The position numbers and the translations under genes are program-made. Shown here one piece after another: positions 44,452 to 50,752 of a stretch of DNA of 64,000 nt; position 1 is the first letter of the stretch; each line of letters begins with the position of its first letter. Source of the stretch: Elusimicrobiota bacterium (GTDB lineage: Bacteria; Elusimicrobiota; UBA8919); NCBI GenBank assembly GCA_028718185.1, contig JAQUMH010000007.1:61608-125607 (forward strand), read 5' to 3'. Below the pieces are notes generated by a model, which was given only the letters and a program-made list of their open reading frames with translations, was not told where the DNA came from and searched no databases.

Positions 44452-45039
44452 TTATATTTTAAAACTTACAGGTGAAACTGCGGAAAAATTAGATATGTCT
44501 TCAATTTTTGAAACAATTAAATTCTTATCTTCCTTCGTTATTGTCTCTTTTTCTTTCAAAATTTTCAATACTTCATTTAAATGAGCTCTGGCTTCTTCGT
44601 GAAACTGCTCGGATACAAGCAGCCTGGTTCTAAGATTTGATACCATAGCATTTAATGCATCGGATAATTCCTTAAACTCGTCGTTTTTCCTTAAGCGAAA
44701 CTGTTTAGTGAGATCCCCTTCGGAAATCATAATTAATAAATCTTTTTCAAGTCTGTAAATTGGTCCTGTAACTCTATGAGAAAAATAAATTGTTATACCG
44801 GCAGCAAGCACCATAAAAACAAAAGATTTAACAATAAAAACAACATAAAAAGCAGTAAGATTCCGACTGATTTCATCAGCAATAAAAGCTTTTGTAAATA
44901 TGGTTTTTATTGCATAATAAAAATCTCTTCCCATTATAACAATCATAACAAACAATAAACCCATTATAATTGCAGTATATTTTATTTGAACTCTCTTGTT
45001 AATTAAAATCTTTTTTCTTTGTATTATTTTATTATCCAT
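44452..45039 (-). CDS. Membrane protein with HAMP domain and no output domain
   Basis: The protein is 195 aa. Two membrane helices (about 22-42 and 65-88) frame a short periplasmic loop, then a HAMP domain (about 85-140, HRVTGPIYRLEKDL ... DEFKELSDALNAMV) and a helical tail. There is no kinase, cyclase or methyl-accepting domain, so the protein must signal through a partner or act in membrane organisation. It lies between DUF362 and the pilM promoter. I cannot name a partner. Confidence 0.8.
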   Translation of the reverse strand: MDNKIIQRKKILINKRVQIKYTAIIMGLLFVMIVIMGRDFYYAIKTIFTKAFIADEISRNLTAFYVVFIVKSFVFMVLAAGITIYFSHRVTGPIYRLEKDLLIMISEGDLTKQFRLRKNDEFKELSDALNAMVSNLRTRLLVSEQFHEEARAHLNEVLKILKEKETITKEDKNLIVSKIEDISNFSAVSPVSFKI

Positions 45040-45068
45040 AAATAAATAGCCCCCAAGGCGGAATATAT

Positions 45069-46226
45069 TTATATCTTAAATTTTTTAATTTTTCTTAAAA
45101 ATAAAAAAAACCTTACAAGCAAAGAATATTTTATTTGCACAGCATCCTGAGGGCAGAGCTCGTTACAGCAAAGGCACAAAATACATTTAGTTTTATCAAC
45201 TTCCGGTATTATTTTTAAATTAATTGCTTTTACCGGACAAGTATTTATACAGACCATACATTTTGTACATTTGTTTCCATTTACTTCAGGAACCGCTGTT
45301 ATAAACTTTCCCAATACTTTTGCAAGCTGTTTTGGCATAAAATGTATATAAAAATTTGAGGGTATTTTAAAATTCTTTAATTTTACATTTTCTATCTTTT
45401 CACCAACAATACTGATTTTTTCTAAACTATTATTACCAAGTCCAAGTTCAAAGGCAGAATTTAAATAAAATATTTTTTTAGGATTAAATCCTGCTATTTC
45501 ACTCATTACAGTATCCATAGCAACTGCATCATCGGCAGCCATTATCAGCCCAATTTTTTTTATTTTACCGGAAGAAGGACCGTTACCTTCCATTCCGACA
45601 ACAGCGTCCATGATTGAAAGTTTTGGTTTTACTATAGCTAAAATATCAACAATAATTTCCGAAAAATCTTCAGGATGCGGAGCGAATTTATGATACATTG
45701 ATTTTCTTAAACCGGGTATACAACCATATAGATTCTTAACTGCACCCGTAAGAAAAACGAAATTGTGTGTTTTAAATTTAGGAACAGAAATTACACAGTC
45801 ATATTCAAGACAGGGTTTTGCTATTTCCAAAACCTTTAATGTTTTGTTTTTGTGATTTTTTGAGGGGACGCATACTGTTCCTGTTCTTTCAAAAAATAGC
45901 ATCGGACATTTTTCTTCTTCACAGACACTTTTTATTCCGCTCTTTTCCCAAAATCTTTCCGCTCCACCAATAACACCACCAGGACTTTCTCCTACTGAAG
46001 GAAATGCTCCTGATGCTTTCACAATTCTAATAATTGCTCTTATAACCTCAGGATGAGTAGTTACTGCTTTTTCCGGTAATTTTGCTGAAAGAATATTTGG
46101 TTTTATCAAAACCTTCTGTCCGCTTTTAAAAAATCTCCCCGTACCGCCAATATTCTTTATTGCTTCTGCTATTGCAGGTTCAACACTGCTATACGAATCG
46201 CATTTTATTATTGATACTGTTGACAT
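45069..46226 (-). CDS. DUF362 protein with two 4Fe-4S ferredoxin motifs
   Basis: The protein is 385 aa. The N-terminal 300 residues form the DUF362 domain (LIKPNILSAKLPEKAVTTHP near 40-58, KFKTHNFVFLTGAVKNLYG near 150-168). The C-terminus carries C320/C323/C326/C330 and C348/C351/C354/C358, two cubane clusters of 2x[4Fe-4S] ferredoxin type. Function is not established for the family; it is a redox protein. It overlaps nothing but abuts the hemerythrin gene (0 bp gap), so both may share a redox or oxygen-related role. Confidence 0.88.
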   Translation of the reverse strand: MSTVSIIKCDSYSSVEPAIAEAIKNIGGTGRFFKSGQKVLIKPNILSAKLPEKAVTTHPEVIRAIIRIVKASGAFPSVGESPGGVIGGAERFWEKSGIKSVCEEEKCPMLFFERTGTVCVPSKNHKNKTLKVLEIAKPCLEYDCVISVPKFKTHNFVFLTGAVKNLYGCIPGLRKSMYHKFAPHPEDFSEIIVDILAIVKPKLSIMDAVVGMEGNGPSSGKIKKIGLIMAADDAVAMDTVMSEIAGFNPKKIFYLNSAFELGLGNNSLEKISIVGEKIENVKLKNFKIPSNFYIHFMPKQLAKVLGKFITAVPEVNGNKCTKCMVCINTCPVKAINLKIIPEVDKTKCILCLCCNELCPQDAVQIKYSLLVRFFLFLRKIKKFKI

Positions 46227-46709
46227 TTAGATTTTTAAATATTTGAAAAACAAATCTTCGACCTTTTTGTAGTTTTCAGATGTAAAAAATTGTTTAATCA
46301 GGGGAAATAACTTGTCGTCTTCTTTTTGCGCGTGTGCCAGCAAATTTTCAATTATATCCTGCGATATTTCAATAAAATCTTTTCTGGTATCCTTTGTGAG
46401 CAATTTTGAATGTTTCTCCGCTACTTGCTTAAATATTTCTATTTTCTTTAAAATAGATTTATGTTCTCCTTCAATTTCAAACAAAATTTTTTGTTCACCT
46501 TTTGGAAGAACTTTTTTTGCCACGGGAAATAAAATATTTTCTTCAATATGAAAATGTACTTTTATTTCTTTTTCAAAAAAATCAGAAACCTTCGAAACAT
46601 TATCCCACACAAAAGCGTCCGAATCAATCATTTTAACAATCTTATCTAACAAATCCAATCTTTCTTTTACCAAAACATGTCCTACAATTAACTTTTCAAT
46701 CACATCCAT
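46227..46709 (-). CDS. Hemerythrin domain protein
   Basis: The protein is 160 aa. Candidate iron ligands are H11, H54, E57/E58, H83, H126 and D131 in a four-helix bundle (HFHIEENILFP and LLAHAQKEDDKLFP are the motif cores). It should bind a di-iron centre and sense or carry oxygen or nitric oxide. A GAGG ribosome site precedes the ATG at 46709. It is followed directly by DUF362 in the same direction and faces the Nudix gene across a 106-bp divergent promoter region. Confidence 0.85.
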   Translation of the reverse strand: MDVIEKLIVGHVLVKERLDLLDKIVKMIDSDAFVWDNVSKVSDFFEKEIKVHFHIEENILFPVAKKVLPKGEQKILFEIEGEHKSILKKIEIFKQVAEKHSKLLTKDTRKDFIEISQDIIENLLAHAQKEDDKLFPLIKQFFTSENYKKVEDLFFKYLKI

Positions 46710-46761
46710 ATAATATCCTCATACCGGCAACAACTTGACCTATTTGTATAATATTATAAAA

Positions 46762-46779
46762 TTGACTGAACAAAGTCAA
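46762..46779. promoter_or_regulatory. Palindrome in the divergent hemerythrin/Nudix promoter region
   Basis: An 18-bp inverted repeat TTGACT-GAACAA-AGTCAA has perfect 6-bp arms. It ends one base before the -35 box of the plus-strand Nudix promoter, and on the minus strand it includes a TTGACT that could be a -35 element for the hemerythrin gene (a TATAAT follows after 15 bp, shorter than optimal). It may be a shared operator. Support is positional only. Confidence 0.45.
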
Positions 46780-46808
46780 TTGATTTAACTAAATTAATTT
46801 TGTATAAT
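46780..46808 (+). promoter_or_regulatory. Promoter of the Nudix gene (leaderless geometry)
   Basis: TTGATT (46780-46785), 17-bp spacer, TATAAT (46803-46808), then 7 bases to the ATG at 46816. A transcript starting 6-8 bases after the -10 would begin at or next to the start codon. There is no Shine-Dalgarno sequence before this ATG. Confidence 0.75.
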
Positions 46809-46815
46809 TCTACAA

Positions 46816-47217
46816 ATGAAAGAATTTGCAGCAGGCGGTATAACAATAAGAAACAAAAATGTTTTAATTGTAAAAGTTATTAATTTACAAGATAAAGTCG
46901 TTTGGACATTCCCAAAAGGACGTATCGAAAAGGGTGAAACAACCAAAACTACTGCATTACGGGAAGTAGAAGAAGAAACCGGCTATGCTTGTAAAATAAT
47001 TAAACCGATTGGAAATGTAAAATATGATTTTATGCGGCAACATAAAATCATAAATAAAAAAGTTAAATGGTTCTTAATGACTCCTTTAAAAAAAACAGGT
47101 CAACACGATTCTGAAATTCTATTAATCCGATGGATAAACATAAATAAAGTAAAAAAATATTTAACATATCCAACTGACTTAAAAGTATTAGAAAAGGTCG
47201 CCCGTGAGTTAAAATAA
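46816..47217 (+). CDS. Nudix hydrolase (small, Ap4A-type)
   Basis: The protein is 133 aa. The Nudix box is GRIEKGETTKTTALREVEEE plus TGY. The short length, the FPKGRIEKGE motif and the absence of extra domains fit the MutT/diadenosine-tetraphosphate hydrolase group. It probably cleans up nucleotide pools. It is the first plus-strand gene after the divergent region and is followed by 259 bp of hairpin repeats. Confidence 0.85.
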   Translation: MKEFAAGGITIRNKNVLIVKVINLQDKVVWTFPKGRIEKGETTKTTALREVEEETGYACKIIKPIGNVKYDFMRQHKIINKKVKWFLMTPLKKTGQHDSEILLIRWININKVKKYLTYPTDLKVLEKVARELK

Positions 47218-47318
47218 AAATGTTCTAAAGTTATTCTGTTCTTAAATGTACTTCTGTTCTAATGTTCTAATGTCTTCCTATAGTTATACATAAATAACAC
47301 AAGAACTCAAGAACATAA

Positions 47319-47392
47319 GTTAATGCTCGGAGTTCGGACCCACTGGACCGAACGAGTTAATGCTCGGAGTTCGGACCCACTGGACCGAACGA
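47319..47392. repeat. Tandem duplication of a 37-bp hairpin unit
   Basis: Two identical 37-bp units start at 47319 and 47356. Each folds into GTTCGG-A-CC-CACT-GG-A-CCGAAC, a hairpin with six outer and two inner pairs around an A/A mismatch. A third copy at 61650 differs by a covarying pair (C/G becomes G/C) in the stem, which suggests that structure is kept. The region lies between the Nudix gene and gatB with no ORF. Confidence 0.85.
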
Positions 47393-47394
47393 GA

Positions 47395-47444
47395 ACATAA
47401 TCCCTAAGCATTAAGGGAAACATAATCCCGAAGAATTGAGGGAA
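47395..47444. repeat. Two imperfect 25-bp hairpin repeats upstream of gatB
   Basis: The units at 47395-47419 and 47420-47444 differ at three positions (ACATAATCCC then TAAGCATTA or GAAGAATTG, then AGGGAA or AGGGAA-like). Each has a TCCC...GGGA stem. Together with the 37-bp units they form an array of four small hairpins in the gap before gatB. Possible roles are transcript stability or recombination hot spots; none is proven. Confidence 0.7.
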
Positions 47445-47476
47445 ACCATAGAACGCTTTAGTGTTATGAGGTAATT

Positions 47477-48940
47477 ATGTCAAATTATGAAACAGTTATC
47501 GGACTTGAGGTTCATGTTCATCTAAAAACGAAATCAAAACTTTTTTGCGGATGTTCAACTGAATTTGGCAGTGAGCCGAATTCAAATGTTTGCCCTGTAT
47601 GTACCGGGCAACCCGGCGTTCTTCCGGTTTTAAATAAAAAAGCCGTTGAATTTGCTATTCTTACCGGACTTGCAACCGATTGTAAAATTGCAAAACATTC
47701 TATTTTTGCCAGAAAAAATTATTTCTATCCTGATTTACCGAAAAATTACCAAATATCACAATATGAACTTCCACTCTGTGAAAAAGGGGTTTTAGAAATA
47801 GTAATTAATGATAAAACTAAACCTATAGGAATAACAAGAATCCATCTTGAAGAAGACGCCGGAAAACTTTTACATTCTATCGGTTCCCAGGAACTGAATT
47901 ATTCCCTGGTTGATTTAAACAGAACAGGAATTCCTCTCCTGGAAATAGTATCAGAACCGGAAATTTCTTCTCCTGAAGAAGCATATCAGTATCTTACCAA
48001 TTTAAAAACAATTTTAAAATATCAAGGAGTTTCTGATTGTGACATGGAGAAGGGTTCTTTAAGATGCGATGCTAATATTTCTATTCGTCCTGCCGGAGAT
48101 AAAAAACTTGGAGTAAAAGTAGAACTTAAAAACATGAATTCTTTCAAAGCAATCCGCGATGCACTAAATTATGAAATTGAAAGACAAAACAATGCAGTGA
48201 AGATGAATGAAAAAATTATTCAAGATACACGGCTCTGGGATGAAGAATCCGGTACTACTATTTCTATGCGTTCTAAAGAACAAGCCCATGACTACCGGTA
48301 TTTTCCTGAACCTGACCTGGTACCGATTGAAGTTGGTGAAAAACTTCTTGAAGAAATTAGAAAAAATTTAGTTGAACTTCCAAAAATCCGCAAAAAAAGA
48401 TTTATGGACAAACTGGGACTTTCGGAATATGATGCCGGTGTTCTGACTTCTGAGAAAGCTCTTGCAGATTATTTTGAAAATTGTCTTAACTACTTTCCTC
48501 TTCCCACGTCCAACATCCAGCTGATTGCGAAGCAACTAGCCAACTGGATTACTACTGAATTACTGGGTAAACTTAACTCTGAAAATAAAGATATTGATTC
48601 CTCCCCTATTTCTTCAGAAAATCTCGCTGAAATGATAAAACTTATTTCAAGTGGTACTATTTCCGGTAAAATTGCAAAGACAGTTTTCGAGCAGATGTTT
48701 AATACCGGCAGAAATGCTTCGGAAATAGTTAAAGCACAAGGACTAATCCAGATTTCCGATGAGAAGGAAATTGAAAAACTTGTTAATGAAACAATTGCTG
48801 AAAATCAAAAAGCTGTTGCTGAATACAAATCCGGTAAACAGCAGGCAATTGGAGCTCTTGTCGGTGCAATAATGAAAAAATCTAAAGGTAAAGCCAACCC
48901 GAAATTAGTTAACGAACTGCTGAAAAATAAATTAAAATGA
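47477..48940 (+). CDS. gatB: Aspartyl/glutamyl-tRNA amidotransferase subunit B
   Basis: The protein is 487 aa. YETVIGLEVHVHL is the conserved start, CGCSTEFG ... CPVCTG holds the zinc site, RKNYFYPDLPKNYQISQYELP and the DFNRTGIPLLEIV-like stretch (DLNRTGIPLLEIV) are GatB signatures, and the last 150 residues form the helical plus YqeY domains. With GatA and GatC (not in the window) it converts Glu-tRNAGln or Asp-tRNAAsn to the amide form. A GAGG ribosome site precedes the ATG. Confidence 0.96.
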   Translation: MSNYETVIGLEVHVHLKTKSKLFCGCSTEFGSEPNSNVCPVCTGQPGVLPVLNKKAVEFAILTGLATDCKIAKHSIFARKNYFYPDLPKNYQISQYELPLCEKGVLEIVINDKTKPIGITRIHLEEDAGKLLHSIGSQELNYSLVDLNRTGIPLLEIVSEPEISSPEEAYQYLTNLKTILKYQGVSDCDMEKGSLRCDANISIRPAGDKKLGVKVELKNMNSFKAIRDALNYEIERQNNAVKMNEKIIQDTRLWDEESGTTISMRSKEQAHDYRYFPEPDLVPIEVGEKLLEEIRKNLVELPKIRKKRFMDKLGLSEYDAGVLTSEKALADYFENCLNYFPLPTSNIQLIAKQLANWITTELLGKLNSENKDIDSSPISSENLAEMIKLISSGTISGKIAKTVFEQMFNTGRNASEIVKAQGLIQISDEKEIEKLVNETIAENQKAVAEYKSGKQQAIGALVGAIMKKSKGKANPKLVNELLKNKLK

Positions 48941-48979
48941 TTTGTATATTAATAATTTGTATTTTAAAAAGAGGAATTT

Positions 48980-49267
48980 ATGAAAAGTGTTGAAGTTAAA
49001 ATCGGCAATAAGAAAGCTACGGGTATTGAAATTCCATTTCAGAACGCAGTACTGGTTTTTGTCCAGGCAGACAAAGGTTTTGTTATGTGCGGGTATTTAA
49101 ATATGGAGACCGCAGAAAAACTGGATGATGCAGCATGTATGGTAAGAGGTGTAAAAACCGTAGATGACCTATTAGTAGCAAAAGTAGTTGCGTTGACTTC
49201 AAAAGCAAAGGATTTTGGTATAGAATTAGGAATGACTGGTAAAGAAGCTCTTGAAAATTTGATATAA
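48980..49267 (+). CDS. DUF1805 (YunC-like) protein
   Basis: The protein is 95 aa, the normal length of this small family. FVQADKGFVMCGYLNMETAEKLDDAACMV is the core signature. Family function is unknown; a GAGG ribosome site lies 5 bases before the ATG. It sits between gatB and an RlmD-type methyltransferase, only 6 bp before the latter, and is likely co-transcribed with it. Confidence 0.85.
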   Translation: MKSVEVKIGNKKATGIEIPFQNAVLVFVQADKGFVMCGYLNMETAEKLDDAACMVRGVKTVDDLLVAKVVALTSKAKDFGIELGMTGKEALENLI

Positions 49268-49273
49268 TTTACA

Positions 49274-50641
49274 ATGATTACTGTCGGACAAAAGATAGAT
49301 GTTGAAATTGGAAAAATTATAACTGGTGGTGATGGAATTGCCTCATATGGGAAACTTGTTGTAATGATTCCTTATTCAGTTCCTCAGGACAAGTTACTTG
49401 TTGAAATAACTGAAGTTAAAAAAAACTTTGCCCGCGCAAAAATTATATCCGTAATTTCCCCATCCCGCTATCGCACGAACCCTCAATGCCCCTATCACTT
49501 TTCGTCAAAAAATACTTATGCAACCTGTCTTCATTGCGGGGGTTGTAATCTTCAAATGATAAACTACGCAAACCAGCTTGAATTAAAAACTGCCATAGTC
49601 CAGAGTTTTTTTGATATAAAAGTTAATAAAATAATACCATCAAATAACCAGTTTAAGTACAGAAATAAAGTACAAATGCCCTTTGGAGGTCAACCGCAAA
49701 AAATTACTCTGGGATTTTTCCATCCGCAATCACACCGCATTGTTGATATTAAAAACTGTCTTTTACAGTCACAAAAAGCTAATGAAATAATTACAGAAAT
49801 AAGAAATTTAGTAAATGAATATAAGATTCAACCATATAATGAAGATAAAAGAAATGGAATTATAAGACATATAATTTTGAGACAATCTTTCGCTTTTAAT
49901 GAATTTATGCTTATATTTGTCTCAAAAATAAATTTTATACCTCATATTAGAGAAATAGTCGGAAGAATAACAAAAAGGTTCCCGGAAATAGTATCAGTTT
50001 ATCAAAATATAAATTATGAGAAAACCAACGTTATTTTGGGTATTAAAAATTTTAATCTTTTCGGCAAAGATACTATAAAAGAAAACATAGGAAATACGAT
50101 TTTTGAGATTTCCCCAACTTCATTTTTTCAAATAAATACACAGCAAACAGAAAAACTTTATGAAACTATTAAAAACTTCTGCCAGCTCAAAGGTAATGAA
50201 AATATTATTGATGTATATTCGGGAGTAGGCGGTATATCATTATACCTGGCGCCTTACTGCAGAAAAAGCACCGGGATTGAAGAGGTATCTTCCGCAGTTT
50301 CAGATGCAATAAGAAATGCAAAAATTAATAAAATAAAAAATGCTTATTTTATCAGGGGTAATGCCGATTACACTTTGAAAAAAATGAATTTTTCCCAAAA
50401 CGATATAATCATATTAGATCCTCCGCGTATAGGATGTTCAGCAGAAATGCTTAATATACTATTGAAAATTCAACCGCAAAATATTATTTACACTTCATGT
50501 AATCCGGCAACGCTTGCAAGAGACATAAAAATACTTTCTCAAAAGTATAAACTTGTGGAAATTCAACCTGTAGATATGTTTCCACAAACTGCACATGTTG
50601 AATGTGTAGCAAAATTAACACTCGGGAGCAAATTTTTTTGA
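49274..50641 (+). CDS. RNA uracil-C5 methyltransferase (RlmD/TrmA family)
   Basis: The protein is 455 aa. The N-terminal 60 residues form a TRAM RNA-binding domain. C72, C85, C88 and C91 (CLHCGGC) form a 4Fe-4S cluster, as in RlmD/RumA. The methyltransferase domain has the SAM motif DVYSGVGGISLYLA, DPPRIGCS and the catalytic Cys in YTSCNPATLARD. It should methylate a uridine in rRNA (m5U). Distinguishing RlmD from RlmCD or TrmA needs a tree. Its start is 6 bp after the DUF1805 stop. Confidence 0.9.
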   Translation: MITVGQKIDVEIGKIITGGDGIASYGKLVVMIPYSVPQDKLLVEITEVKKNFARAKIISVISPSRYRTNPQCPYHFSSKNTYATCLHCGGCNLQMINYANQLELKTAIVQSFFDIKVNKIIPSNNQFKYRNKVQMPFGGQPQKITLGFFHPQSHRIVDIKNCLLQSQKANEIITEIRNLVNEYKIQPYNEDKRNGIIRHIILRQSFAFNEFMLIFVSKINFIPHIREIVGRITKRFPEIVSVYQNINYEKTNVILGIKNFNLFGKDTIKENIGNTIFEISPTSFFQINTQQTEKLYETIKNFCQLKGNENIIDVYSGVGGISLYLAPYCRKSTGIEEVSSAVSDAIRNAKINKIKNAYFIRGNADYTLKKMNFSQNDIIILDPPRIGCSAEMLNILLKIQPQNIIYTSCNPATLARDIKILSQKYKLVEIQPVDMFPQTAHVECVAKLTLGSKFF

Positions 50642-50741
50642 GACGCTCCCTTGCGGTCGCTCTAACATTTGCTCCTGTTGGGTATAGGTCGCAAATTCAG
50701 GCTCTTCAATCCCGCAAAGCGGGACTCCTTCGTTTTGGAGT
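50626..50741. repeat. Hairpins at the end of the RlmD-like gene and before mfd
   Basis: Inverted arms GAGCAAAT (50626-50633) and ATTTGCTC (50667-50674) span the RlmD-type stop. Next come a CCCGC-AAA-GCGGG stem (50711-50723) and an ACTCC/GGAGT pair (50724-50728, 50737-50741) whose second arm contains the only GGAG before the mfd ATG (12 bp away). The hairpins may act in 3'-end protection; occlusion of the mfd ribosome site is speculative. Confidence 0.55.
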
Positions 50742-50752
50742 ATTATAGTAAA

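Noticed and set aside
47319..47444. Small CRISPR array
   Set aside because: The two 37-bp units are directly adjacent without spacers and fold as hairpins; no cas gene is present.
49263..49268. TATAAT just before the RlmD-type start as another leaderless promoter
   Set aside because: No -35 element is present 16-18 bp upstream, and the gene sits 6 bp after DUF1805.
50669..50752. Extended Mfd start at TTG 50669
   Set aside because: The added 28 residues are encoded by the hairpin region after the RlmD-type gene and do not resemble an Mfd N-terminus.
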